Source: Pholiota molesta
Lineage: Eukaryota; Basidiomycota; Agaricomycetes; Agaricales; Strophariaceae
Length of the DNA stretch: 64,000 nt
Reading direction: 5' to 3'
Assembly: GCA_014925825.1 (NCBI GenBank)
Contig: JACGCK010000002.1
Span: 1,240,001-1,304,000, forward strand
This document shows positions 12,701 through 24,680 of this stretch, piece after piece. Each line of letters opens with the position of its first letter. Position 1 is the stretch's first letter. Below the pieces are notes generated by a model, which saw nothing but the letters and a program-made list of their open reading frames with translations, ran no database searches and was not told where the DNA came from. The position numbers and the translations under genes are program-made.

Positions 12701-14626
12701 AAATCGTCGATCGAAGAGCTTGAACAACGTCTCGCATCCACAGCAAAGACGTTATCGGAGCTTCAAGAACTACACGAACGAGTCACGGCCAGGGAGACAG
12801 AGCAAAGAGAGAAGATATCCGAGCTCGAGGAAATGCTGGCTTTGTCAGAGCAAGCGCATCAGGAAACCTTGCAATCGCGCGAGAGCCTTGAAGCCGAAAC
12901 CCATCGCTTAACTGAGGAGCTTGAGCACCTTAAAGAGGATCAGGCCGCGTCACTAGCTAGCTCGCGCGATGAACATGAAACTACTAAACAAGATTTGGAA
13001 AGGAAGGTCCAATCGCTGCAAGGACGCTTCGAAGAGGAAACCCGTCTTCTTGATATCTCCAATGAAGAAATTGCTCGACTCACTGTGCGACTCGCCGAGG
13101 AGACAGGGGGGCGCATTGAGGATCAGAAGGCGCATACGCTCGCATTGGCTTCGGCCAACGAGCGTACTGTGGTGGCTGAGCAGACTATCTCACAACTGCG
13201 GAACGATTTGACCGATTTGGAAGGGAAGCTCAAGGACGTCCAGGGCCAGTTGACTGCCACTGAGGGAGAAAAAACACTCCTTCAACAAGAGATCACAGCG
13301 CACGGGGCAGAAGTTCAAAAGGCTCTATCTCTCAATCGTCATCTTGACACTCAAATCAAGGATAGGTAAGATTGTTATCCCGACTTTCTAACAGAACCCG
13401 CATTGACGCCTTATTTACCAGCGAAAATACCATAACGACCTTGAAAGGGGATATTGACCTGCTTCGTGCTAGTCTTGCTCGTTCGGAAAAGGCCTGCAAA
13501 GCCGCTGAAGTCAATCTTAGTCTGCAAAATGCCCAGCACAAGCGCGAAACAGCAGAATTCCAGCGCGAATTATCTGCGTTGCGGGTGCGGCCAAACCTTG
13601 AACAAGCCCTTGCCGACCTGGAGGAACGTAATAATGAGATGGAAGAATTGCTTCGGGCCAAATGCGCTGAAATCGAGGAGAACGATGACCGTGTCCTTGA
13701 GTGAGTTCTTTTTTCGCTTTTTTGTCGTTCATCGAAACTAACTGGTATTGCTAAGAATGTTGAAAGAAAAGAAGAAGCTTACGACCAAAGTCGAATCCCT
13801 GAACCGGAAAGTCCAGAATTTACAAGCAAAGCTTGCCGCAGCTAAGGCGTCGGCACCAGTACCAACCTCAATCACCAGTCCTTCAGCTCCGATTCCTGCG
13901 CCTGCGCCACCTATGCCCACCATGGTACCTCAACCTCCGAAAGCGACATCACCCTCATTGGTTTTGGCAGCCCAAACACCCCAGAACTCGAACGCTCCTT
14001 TAAATTTCTCACGTCCGAGATCCGCCACTGCATCCTCTGCACCTCAAGCAATAGCCTCTTCTTCTGTCACTCCTCCTTCTCTAAAGCGCAAAACATCCGA
14101 GCGAATGGTCTCGGGCCCTTCTTCCGTTCTTCGACCGAAAACACCAGAGCGAAATAGGACAATAACTCCTGTATTCAAGGCGCGGACACCTGAGCAACGA
14201 CATGTGATGGAAGTGGACTCCATGGAATCAGCAGTTGTCATTGGAAAGAAGCGTTCGGCTCCCGATGACTTTGAAATCTGCGAGAATGTACCTGCTCAAG
14301 CCTTCACAGCTGACGGCGAGGATGTCGAGAATAAGACACCACGGGTTCGCCGAGTGCTGAACAGCTTGCAATCAGGATTTACCCCACTGCGAAACCAAAA
14401 TGCCCGTCCGACCGCTCCAATGCCTTCTCCGAGACGTACGCTGCCTCCGCGCACGTCTCCTTTCATCTCCGACATGACCAACACTCCCAATGCTTTTCCT
14501 ACAATGCCCACATCAACGACGAAGCAATCTAAACGAAGTTGGCTGGGAAAGATTAGGGGTTCATCACATTCAACTGAACGACCTTCCAATACGCGGGGAC
14601 TGTTCGATAGAGGTGAATCTTCATGA
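9777..14626 (+). CDS. Very long coiled-coil protein with a disordered Pro/Ser-rich tail
   Basis: About 1,540 residues in six exons; family not recognised. The start MSTWNLGIDDVSEETRAF is at 9777. Residues of roughly 60-1260 are almost unbroken heptad-rich coiled coil dense in Glu, Lys, Arg, Gln and Leu, as in myosin tails or Mlp/TPR-type scaffolds. The tail (from about 13840) is Pro/Ser/Thr-rich, with SP/TP sites (RPKTPERNR, FKARTPEQRH), basic clusters and a conserved-looking KRSWLGKIRGSS near the end. Introns at 10953-11007 and 13366-13421 keep frame. The first intron is very short (39 or 45 bases, acceptor at 9890-9891). A nuclear, spindle or cytoskeletal scaffold is plausible but only inferred; no ATPase or motor head is present. 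Confidence 0.85.
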
Positions 14627-14962
14627 TGGTCTGCGAGCCTTGCTCCATAGCCGCTCGTTTTTTTCTCTCCGAATTATGCATCACGTTAGCCAATGTTTTA
14701 AACGTTCCTTTAATTTTCTCTCTCACTCCATCTATGACACTTAAACTATGTAGCACCTTCCACGTATTTTGCTTCGCATGGATGTATTTCTAGGCAGATC
14801 CTTATGCATCGACTATGACTATAGTAAATTTATGAGGATACGGCCCAGCGCCTAATTGGCGAAATATCGTGACGTTGTATATTGGCCGGCGCGATGCGTC
14901 CGCCGAGGTCGCGTTTTCCACTGTATTCCAGAACCGATCACATATGCTTGATTCCATCCACC
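14627..14962. other. Short intergenic region between co-directional genes
   Basis: 3' UTR of the coiled-coil gene and promoter of the Lgl gene. No further coding sequence recognised. Confidence 0.6.
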
Positions 14963-17900
14963 ATGTTCTCTAAGCAGACTCCTGACCTCGTCCTCGCAGA
15001 TCTCTCCACCGATCTACAGGACGAACAGGATTGGAAAGTGGGAACCCTCAAAACTTTCGACTTCCCTCTAAATATCACCACAGCTGCCATTGAATCAATA
15101 TCTCGGTTACTTGCCGTTGGTTTGTGGATATCGTGTTGGGGTCACTAGCTACCGCAACTCATCCTCCTCCAGGAACCTCGGACGGTATCATTCATGTATA
15201 TGGCCGACCAGGGGTAGAGTGTAGGATAAAGTTGCCGCAACCACTGGAAGTGCGATTCCTACAATTCGCGATTTCAACATTCAACATCGTTTGTCTGGGT
15301 ACGTCTGTCCATTGTACCACTCGTTCTTCAATTTCTGAGGTAGCGTAGATGGCGAAAATCAACTACATGTGTATAGCCTCTTGGAGCTTGGAAAACCAAG
15401 ATACGTTACATCTGCAAGGTTTGACAATATCAAGTGCGTGTGGTCACCTCATCTCAGTGCGAAGTTAACGAACTCTCCCTTATCTCTTCAGTTCCATTAC
15501 AAGTTCGCCTTCACATTCACATGTTTGTCGCTCTAATCAGAAACCCCTCTCAAAGTTGACGTCGTGTCGTTAGATTTTTCTCGCTACACGACATGGAGAT
15601 GTGAAGACCTATGATTTAATGTGCCTACGAAAGTCGCCATATTCTATACCTAACCTATGGAAGCTTTACGAAGAAAGAATGATTTCCAATGGGGTGCCAA
15701 TGTTAACGCCACCAGACTCGTAAGTGCTCTCAAGTTTGAATCGAGTTTCTCTGTTCAATCGTTGTCCATAGTTCAACCACCGAGGCTGTGGACGTTGTTG
15801 TGCATCCTAGGAACCTTGATCTCTTGTTCGTTGCATACGCAGGTTTGTCATTAGAATGAAATATCTTATATCAATCCTAATCTAGTCCATAGGTGGAATC
15901 ATTTTGACCGACCTCGTGAGTGTTTAGAGCTCTCATAAGTTAGTTTTTCTTTCATTCAATCTTCTATACGATATTAGACAGAAAGAAGTACTATTCGTGC
16001 ATATGAATTATTGTTGCAACCTGGAGCTCCCGGCGGAGCCGGATACGATGCTCCTGTTAGTACTTTACCCTCAATTCTCAATACCGTTTTTAACGTCAGG
16101 ACAGGATATTCTTTCTCATCGAAGATCCATGGTCACAAGTGTAGCCATCCATCCCTCTGGGCACCTCTTTGCTGCTGGATATGCTGACGGTTCAATTGCT
16201 TTCTGGGCAGTTGATGATGATAACAAGCCCCTTCTCGTCCGAACTCTGGTTAACTTGGACGTCAACATCCCTGATCCGACTGAACTCGAATCGCTTCTTT
16301 CAACCAACCAAAAGGCTAAAGCTACTTCGTTGCCTTCCTCTCCTGAACCCATATTCAAGCTTTCTTGGAGCGGCTTTCCCAATTCAGATCCACGGAGTGG
16401 AGACACTACCTTGACTATCCTAGGAGGTCTGACCAGTGATAAACCTCCTGGACTAACAGTCTTTCTTTTTCCGCCATTTAACCCGCCGGAAGCACCCACA
16501 GACACACCTGTACCTACCTCATCCATTCATCCATTCTACCGAAAGGCTATGTGCCAATCTCTCATCACAAAAAAGACTTTTTTCTATGAAACTCGCGGCC
16601 TGGTTCAAGACTATTTGCTCTTACCACATACCACTCCACATTTCGCTGGAAATTTCGACCCTTATGCAATCCTGCTCATAACGGAGGTTGAAAATACCAA
16701 GACAATTGAGGCCTATCAATACCCGCCCCCAGGATTTATAGAGGTAGTTCTAGTACCTCCGACAGTCGAAAAATCAGATGAAGATGAAGTAGAAGATAAA
16801 AGCACTTCCGATGGGTTGTTGAGTCCTCCTCCCCCTCCTCCGTTACCAAAATCCCCCAGACACATGAACTATACACCCGCATCTCTCAGAACACCATTTC
16901 TTCTGCTTTGTGGTAACTCGGGCCTCAGAGGTGGCCGGCTTCTGAACGTGGATAAAGATGTCTATCAAGGATTCATCGACAACACACCCCCAGATCCAAG
17001 CCTAGACTTGAAAGGTGGACACGCATATGTTGAATCGACGAGCGAGATGAAACTGCTCAAATATCAACCTCATCGCATTTTTGTTACCTACAACCGAGAC
17101 TTAAGCATTCGATTCTTCGACTTCAGTTCTCAGCTGCTGCTTCCTAATACCGCATCCAATTCATTGCTGGAGAACGACTGGCCCGAAGCGCTCCCGAAGT
17201 TAACCATCAAGCTTGATGATGTCTTCGATGATCCTCGAATTACCGACCTTTTAGTGACGCCAATCCAAAACATTTCAATACAATGTATCGAAGTGGCACC
17301 CGAAGCACTAGAGTGCGCTGTGATCTTACAATCAGGAGAAATCTTGGTATACCATCCAAGAGAGAGTCGACCCAAACCTTCTTCCCCTAATATCTCGGCG
17401 GATGCGCAAATCGTGTCACTGGACCACATCTACTCGCCACCAGGGACCAAGCTTGTTCCATTTTTCATGCTGACTGCTGAAAAGGGTCCAGTAGAGACAT
17501 GCGCTTTGTCTGATGTTGGTGGGTGATGTAACATATATTATCCAATGACTGGTCTGATCGACTCTTATATTGCGACTAGGTTTCCTGGCTGTTTCGTATA
17601 AAAACGGGGCCCTTCTCGTCATCGACATGCGCGGACCTAGAATCATGTATGCAAGTGAGAAAGTCAAGAAAAACAGGCATTCCGTAATTAGTCGGCCACA
17701 TATTCACCTGCCTGGAGGTGCTCCTGGAAACCTTGGTCATGATTCTGAAATCGACGTTATTAGATCTCTGACGTGGACGGTATGCTCTCTAGAAAAGGGT
17801 AAGCAGGTTACACTCTAGTCAGTTGGTATTTACTAATCCATTATACGGTTCTTAACTCTTAAGATCCGCGCCTGAGCGTACGACTCCTTGCCATCCACCA

Positions 17901-19198
17901 ATCTGGCGATGCTGAGGCATATACGCTGCTCTACTCCGGCAATCCGAAGTCATGGAACATTGCAGACGAACCGGCCGCGATTAAAGCTATGGCAGACCCT
18001 ATTCCCAACGGTACATTCGTGCTGGACAAAAAGACAGGTGCACCATGGAGGGCGGATCGAGGCAGATTCGCAGCCAGTTTCCAAAACATCGCGGCCACCG
18101 ATCTTTCTGGTCGTAATATTCAACCGCAATGTATGCTGGTAACAGTTGGAGCTAAAGGGGCGCGGTCATCCCTCAATGTCAATGGTGAGAAAATTGGCAA
18201 AGTTGAATGGGGGAACAAGGCCGGGACTGTGCAGACTGCACAGATCGTAGAACATATGGGTAACTGAGCTTCATCGTTTGAATTGCAAATGGTGCTAACG
18301 AGGCTCACAGGCTCGCGGGCACTTGTTGTGCAGACAGACAAATGCGATGGGCTCATATACTCACTGCCTTATTTGGAGTATATCTGCACGATACAAATAC
18401 CTGTGATAACTCCTCTGTGCGTTTTAGCTGCTGGACCATCTGGTGAACATTAACGTCTTTCTTGCAGTCCGCTGATAATCGATGACGTTGGGGACTTCAT
18501 CGCCTTCGTCCCTGACGCGAAGTCCAAATCTAATGGGCCAATCCAATCGCTAGTATATGGAACACTGTTTATTGCAAGGCGGACATATATGCCACCGGAT
18601 ATCGATTTTGCCAGCACTCAGGCCACAGTCCCTCCCCAGCCACAGCCTGTATCTCTTGGACCTGCCTCGCTTCTGGGATCGTGGTTCTCGTACAAGCAGA
18701 CCTTGTCTGGAAATCAAATTGATGAACTTTGTAATTCGTATTTTTATTTTGTTGCACCGTTTCTGAAGCTAAATATTCTTCTATCTCAGTGGGCGGTCCT
18801 GATAGACCAATACCTCAAAAGAGCACTTCGGAACGAGATGCCACCACAGGGCAAGAAAGCACGGCAGGAGGTGCCGCGGCTGGCTTCGCTGCCAGCGCTG
18901 CCGCTGTCCAGACGAACATTTACAACAGACTCACTTCCGCGATGAGCGAACGAGGGTAAGTCTGCCTTACAATCTTTCGATCTATAGTCGACTCACTGCC
19001 TAATATTCAAGGCAATTATTGGGCGACTTAGAAGAGCGTTTTAATTCACTAGAAGAAGGAAGTCGGAGCATGGTTGCACAGGTATGGATTCTATGAACAA
19101 ATCGCAACCCCTAGCTCACAAAATCGTTCGACCTTCACACTCTTTAGGCCAAGAAATTGGCAGCACAGCAGACTGCCAAGTCATGGTTTGGGTTCTGA
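14963..19198 (+). CDS. Lgl/Sro7/tomosyn-family exocytosis regulator with an R-SNARE-like C-terminus
   Basis: Twin beta-propeller protein of the lethal giant larvae family (yeast Sro7/Sro77). This family binds the t-SNARE Sec9 and the Rab Sec4 and controls vesicle fusion at growth sites. The start MFSKQTPDLVLADLSTD (14963) leads into WD40-type blades: SRLLAVGTSDGIIHVYGRPG, DGENQLHVYSLLELG and HPSGHLFAAGYADGSIAFW. A Lgl-like middle follows, then a disordered Pro-rich loop (about 16780-16860). The last exons give GQLLGDLEERFNSLEEGSR and AKKLAAQQTAKSWFGF, then TGA at 19196-19198. That end matches the tomosyn R-SNARE-like motif. Around 15 introns are needed; exons between 15350 and 16000 are small and least certain. 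Family call is confident; the SNARE-like tail is my reading. Confidence 0.85.
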
Positions 19199-19343
19199 AT
19201 CTATCTCCAGAGGACTGCAGCAAACTATGAAATATATCAAATTTCGAGGAATGTTCCGTTTTACTATACCGAAATTGGACTTGTATTACGACTTGATTTC
19301 GGGACACACATTTACACAAATGTCGTTGAATTGGCGACATCTC

Positions 19344-20183
19344 TCAATTCTTGCTTTGCTCTCCGCTCCCGACAAATACCTCAGTGAGTTTCGCGGTAAG
19401 CTTCTTGCGTTGCTCGTTGAGCGTACCGAAAATCCCGTCTTCGCTTGTCGTGGATTTTTTGTGGTCCATTCCTCAGTGTGGCTAGTGACCTTATTTTCAT
19501 CATTGAGCTTGACTGTGAGCAACGAGTTCACGACTTTGGTCGGGGAAGTAGACTCGGCGTTGCGATAATATTCGACATCTTGGTCAATGAGGATTGTATT
19601 GGGTGGCAATTTGAAGGATTGCCGAGGATTCGAAACTTGGGAATATCAGCCCGAGGAAATATCTGATATATGCGCATATAAATGATTGCTATATGACGGG
19701 TTGAGATGCGACGTGCACCTTTGCAAGTGCGATAAACTGAGAACGAATTGAATCAACCCAGAAGCGATCCCACTGGATCATGAAAGACGGCATCTGGCGC
19801 ATATATTTTGAACGTATCCTATTGGTAGCATCCAGAGGATAAATCAGCAAAGCACATAAACGCCATTGAGTCGGACGCACATCGCCGGGTTTGCAAGAGT
19901 ACATCTAGTGGGCGTAAATCATAATGAGCGCATGTCGAGATAAGGGACCAATGGTCAAGCGCTGGAATATATGGCCACCTACTTCTTTGATGGCCGAAAT
20001 TATAGGTTCTTCATGAGACTGAACTGGTCGTTCATCCAGTGCCTTGGATTCTTCTGGCTTGAGTCCTGCAGAGTTTAAGGAAGAGTCGACTTTGGAGACA
20101 TTTGACGGCTGGGACTACAGGGCAGTTAAGATGAAACTGGAGTGATATTCGAGCGAAGGCGCAGGTGCGATAAAGAAGGGCAT
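19344..20183 (-). pseudogene. SnoaL/NTF2-like gene, broken
   Basis: A small cone-shaped-fold (SnoaL/NTF2-like) gene. Start at 20183 (MPFFIAPAPSLEYHSS). Readable blocks are NSAGLKPEESKALDERPVQS, MYSCKPGD (after an intron), DTFKIYAPDAVFHDPVG, VDSIRSQFIALAK, IFPRADIPKFRILGNPSN, TILIDQDVEYYRN and DGIFGTLNEQRKKLTAKLTE, ending FVGSGEQSKN with TGA at 19344-19346. Splice sites between blocks are normal. A TAG sits in frame at 20115-20117. The frame must shift by one missing base at about 19465, 19610, 19758 and 19769. In this fold family members act as cyclases, isomerases or binding proteins. It lies head-to-tail behind the reductase, on the same strand. It is a pseudogene if the sequence is right; see the findings for the assembly alternative. 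Confidence 0.7.
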
Positions 20184-20623
20184 CATACGCTAGGATGTAC
20201 CAAGTCATTAAATACGCGCACGGATTGGATTTTCCTTGTCGTCGTCATTTGCGTCATCGCGGACAAGGGCGACATTACGATCGATCCCCAACTTCAAATA
20301 TCGAGATAATGAACAAGGAATAGAAACAGACCATGGGGAAAAGACAACCAAAACAAAACTCCCCAAAAATGTGCTGACATGGAATAAGATGTCAATAAAA
20401 GTCAAGTAAATAGACCCATCGAGCTTCAGTACTTTAGCCAGTGTACAGCAGCAATGGGGTCGCGTAAAAGTCGTTCCAGTATCGATACAAAAACATTGAT
20501 TTGAGTTGCCGTGGATCTAATAAGATGTAAGTAATAGAGATATTCGACTCAGTCGCATTAACAGGAATGTAAAAACTACGAAAAATCAAAAGTCGCCAGA
20601 GTAACAAGGGTATAACGAGGGCC
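20184..20623. other. Spacer between the SnoaL-like and reductase pseudogenes
   Basis: If the reductase frameshift near 20645 is an artefact, its stop is the TGA at 20624-20626 and this spacer holds its 3' UTR plus the SnoaL-like promoter. If the sequence is right, a 60-residue shifted extension runs on to a stop at 20434. Confidence 0.5.
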
Positions 20624-23600
20624 TCAATTAAATAATCCAGCCGCGTCCAATATGTTAGCCATTTATCTGCATCGTCTTGCGTCAGCGGGGGTAGAGTCGC
20701 GAAACCTTTGTTGATCGATTGCATCTTCTCCGTCGCGAAGTTCGCAAAACCATGCGCTTCGGAATTCGGTGGCAATTGATCAGATCACCCTTGGCAAGGT
20801 TTTCGAAGAAGTTGAGGAGTTTGATGGCGGCTATGAGCGTAAAACGTTTGAGTTTCAAAAAACGGAAAGTTTGAATGGTGAAACTCACGATATCGCCATG
20901 TCTTTCGCAGTTGCAGATGAGCTACGGCTTTCTAGCTTGGAGAACCATTCCCCGAAGGGTAGTAATTCAAGAGAAATACCGCGAATGCTCTTGACTGATG
21001 CTTGGATGTACTTGATCACAAGGTTCCATTCGATAACATTTGGGTGAACGATATTCAGAGCAGGTGGATATTGATATCGGAAGTCACGAGCGCCTCGATG
21101 CAATCCGTAACGGCGTCCATCGGAAGCCATGAAACCACCTTGCAATGATATTAAGAACAGACTCTCAACAATCAAGGACGATTTACTCACTCCGTTAGTA
21201 GTTGGTAGAGCTCCAAGCGCGATACTTGATTTCACAAAATTTGGAACCCAGTCCGTCGTGGCCCAAGCGCCGCTGGTGCGCGATCCAGTAATTTGGCCGA
21301 TGCGGACCGACGTCACATTCAAACCACTGGTTGCAAGCATCTAATCGAGGAGATAATTAGCGCTTTCACAAGTGACAATACAAAAAGGATGAGCTTACCC
21401 TGTCGAGATATATTTGCCCTCTCCATAACCATTTCCGACTGCGTATTTGGCATCCAACAAATCTCCTCAGGATAAGTACCCAGAGAAAGATCCCACGACT
21501 GTGCAGTCCCAATCGACGAGGTGAATATGAATTTGACCTTGGATCCGTGCACACTGGAACGAGCGAGTGTTGCCAAATTGTGTGTGCCTCGGATATTGGA
21601 CTCGAATGACGCAACGGAGAGATTGAAGTCGAGTCTCCAAGCGTTATGGATGATACAAGTAACTGATTTTTGCAACTAATTTCCATGAGATCAATGCGAT
21701 AAAATTGACAGAAATTAGATCCTTACCTCAGTGTAGAGCGCATCCGGAAGTCCTAGATTCTCTTGGGAATAGTCTGACTCGATATATTTGAGCTTGGGAG
21801 ATTGAGCAGCTCTTCGTCTAATCCTTTATCGTGGAAACGCTGCCAATGACGCTGCGAGATCGACTCTGCAGATGGTCGGTTCAAAGCATAAACCGTGGAC
21901 ACCCTAGGATTACGGAGCAAACGGACCAGCACTTCTGATCCCAAAAATCCAGTGGAACCAGTCAAGATGACTACCTCCGAGCCGTTCAACTTGCCAGCGA
22001 AGTCTGATGCAAGTGGAGTCTTGAAGCTGTATTTCTCGATCATTTCCTCGATAAGTTCGATGTGGCTCTGTGCAGTTGAGGTACTAGTAGCACTGGGATC
22101 CGAGTTGACAAGTTCAACAATGTGCGCCGAAAGAGATTCGACGGTCGGGTAGCTGTAGATCAAATTCTGGTGAATCGATTGTAAGGCTGCTTTTCCGGCA
22201 TCGGATGATTGAATGGCGCCCGTAATACGGCGGCGGAGTATGGTGGCATTCAAGCTGACAGCGAATGTAAGCACTCAATACTTCGCCATGAGCGAACGCT
22301 ACTTACCTGTCAAAGCCTTGCTCGAACAGATTCTTTGAAGTGTCAGCTGTTTTGCTGAGGCCTAAATCATGGGCTTGATCCAAGATCCACTGGGTCACGT
22401 ATTGCTTAGTCCAAGCACTAGGAGGTGCAATGGACTCGGTAGCTTGAACAGATTCCACCGTGGAAAAGCTAACATCGACCGTTAGAAACGATGAAATAAA
22501 CAGTCAATCAGAAATGTATGCGTACAGTTCCTCGATCTCCTCTGAATAGATCCTCAAAGCGTCCTTCCTCTGGACTGTTCCTTTAGCCGCACGAGGAAGA
22601 GGCTTCTTGTAGTCGGTGATCAAGATTAACTCCTTGAAGATCTTGCTGAACGCCGGCGCCACACTATTAGCTTCTTCGATGATTGGCCTGCAATGATACC
22701 AGTCAGAATGTGCCAAAAACAAAAGGAAGAAGTCACCATACCATATGAGGTTACGGAATTGTGCTACCTGTTCCATGGACGAAACGTCGATTTGGTGTTT
22801 CGGAGCAGGTTCTATGAGGACTCCTGGCTGGGTGTGCGCATGGCCAAACATCACAGCGCCTACGATACTTTGAAGAAAATGAAATGAGTATAGCGTAGAT
22901 GTAAATACCATAAGAGCGACCTACTCAGGACTATTGAGCATTATAAATTCCATGGGGGGAGGAACCGTTTTCTCTCCCGAGGAATGTATAATGACATCAT
23001 CAACACGACCAATGCTAAGCACCGTCGAGAGGGATGCAAAAAATTTTAGTGAGATGAGCTCGAATACACTTGAATATAAAGATACACATACAGTTTCCAT
23101 AGACCTTTCTTCGTTGGGTGAGGCTTGAAGATATCTTTAGTCGCATAACCCTCGTCCTCAGGCAGGTTGATAACATCCAAATGAAGTCCATCGTTACACT
23201 AACATGCTTGATCAGTAGTGTGCTTTTATGACATGGAAGAAACAACTTACCAGAACTTGGCATTCAAATGTTTCATCGCCTTGTGGAACCCAGCGAATAT
23301 TGTATTGCTGTGCAAATTCCATGTACTCCCAATCTTCTTCATCGCTGCTGTTCATGTTTGACATAGCGAGTGCTCCGACCTCGGTGGCGCCATAAGTGGT
23401 GCCTAGCTTTACCCCACTCGCTCTCAGAAGCTGGCCTACGCCTGGGCTAATTGCCCCACCGCTATAAGACTGAATAAACGATATTCATCAAGAACGATTC
23501 AACAATGATTGAGTGCAAGTGACGTACCACAAGGTCTAACTTGCGCAGGGTGTCGATGGCTTCCTTGTTGCTTGCCCATGTCTGCAGATAGGTTGGCAAA

Positions 23601-24618
23601 ATTATCAACGAGGTCGCCTCTGTCTTTCGGATCTGATCTAGAATGATATCCGGCGTAGCCATTGGGGGAACGATATCTGCGCGCTTGACCACGGGAGGAA
23701 ACAGTCCAATAACAGCACAAGTGTACAACGGCACAGTGACCTCAAGAATAAATCCCATAGCGTGGAACGGTGGCATATGCATCGTTGGTACCCGCGCCTG
23801 AGGTCCTGGCGAAAGTTGACGCATACAGCTGCGAGGCACCATCAGCACAAAAAGGTCCAGAAGCATATGAGTGCTGTTACGCACGCGCTGTGATATGTTC
23901 GACGAGGATTCTGTGGGATTTCGGAATCGGCTTCGGCAAGCCAGTACTTCCGGAGGAGTGCAAGTATACAGCGATATCAGTTGGCTTGATGACTGGCTGA
24001 TAGCTGTCCCCGAGATCGTCAAAGTATCAAACCCATCGTTAATAGGTGTATCGGAGAACTGGGGGTAAAGCTGATAGAGACTTGGTATTTCCGTGATAGC
24101 GATCTCGTAGTTTGGGTCCGTATTCTTGAATTCAACTTCTACGCTTTCCATCAGGTCCTTGAGAGTCGTGCAAGTCGATACAATTGCATGGGAGGAAGTC
24201 TTCTTCATGAGATGCGCGATCGCGGCTGGGGTGTTGCGAGGAGAGATAGGAAATGGCTGCGTACATATGTAAATTATCTTGAACATAAGGTTTTGGAAAA
24301 GAAGAAAACACTCACCACAATGCCTGCAACTACCATACCAGTAACGACAGTTTGGTACACCAAGGTATCTACCAGCGCTATGATAGCGACAACTGGTCTG
24401 GAAGAAATATCAATTCGACGATCAAGAGCCCGGGGAACACGACGACAAGCTTGGGCGAAATCTTTGAAGGATAGTTCGGTTATGTCGTCGGCGCCATCTT
24501 CCTTCCAAACGTAGATTGGCAGATCAGCATTGTGCTGCTCGTGAAAGGCAAGGGTATCCGGTAAGAGTAGACTGCCGTCTATAGGTGGGAATATAGGGTG
24601 GCTCTGGTTAGGTGACAT
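20624..24618 (-). pseudogene. Adenylate-forming reductase (A-PCP-reductase, NRPS-like), frame-broken
   Basis: Architecture of the fungal alpha-aminoadipate-reductase-like enzymes: ATP-dependent activation of a carboxylic acid, loading on phosphopantetheine, NADPH release as an aldehyde. Start at 24618 (MSPNQSHPIFPPIDGSLLLP). The A domain shows YLHSSGSTGLPKPIPKSH, TMHMPPFHAMGF, YSGGAISPG, GTTYGATEVGAL, YATKDIFKPHPTKKGLWKL and GRVDDVIIHSSGEKTVP. The carrier site is LFEQGFDSLNAT, split by an intron at about 22260-22310. The reductase domain shows VILTGSTGFLGSEVLVRLL, KFIFTSSIGTA and PALNIVHPNVIEWN. Splice sites are normal, but the frame slips by one missing base near 24022, 23885, 21797, 21070, 20773 and 20645. 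No substitution-type stop was seen. So it is dead, or the sequence here is faulty. Substrate unknown. Confidence 0.85.
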
Positions 24619-24670
24619 TCGGATGGGAATTGTAAACTGAGGAGGTAGCTGGAGGTAGATGTGGAGGAGC

Positions 24671-24680
24671 CCTTTTATAT
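24671..24680 (-). promoter_or_regulatory. TATA box of the reductase gene
   Basis: Reads ATATAAAAGG on the minus strand, about 55 bases upstream of the ATG at 24616-24618. Role inferred from position. Confidence 0.5.

Noticed and set aside
13366..13394. A 29-base intron in the coiled-coil gene
   Set aside because: Too short; the next acceptor at 13420-13421 gives a normal 56-base intron and keeps the frame.
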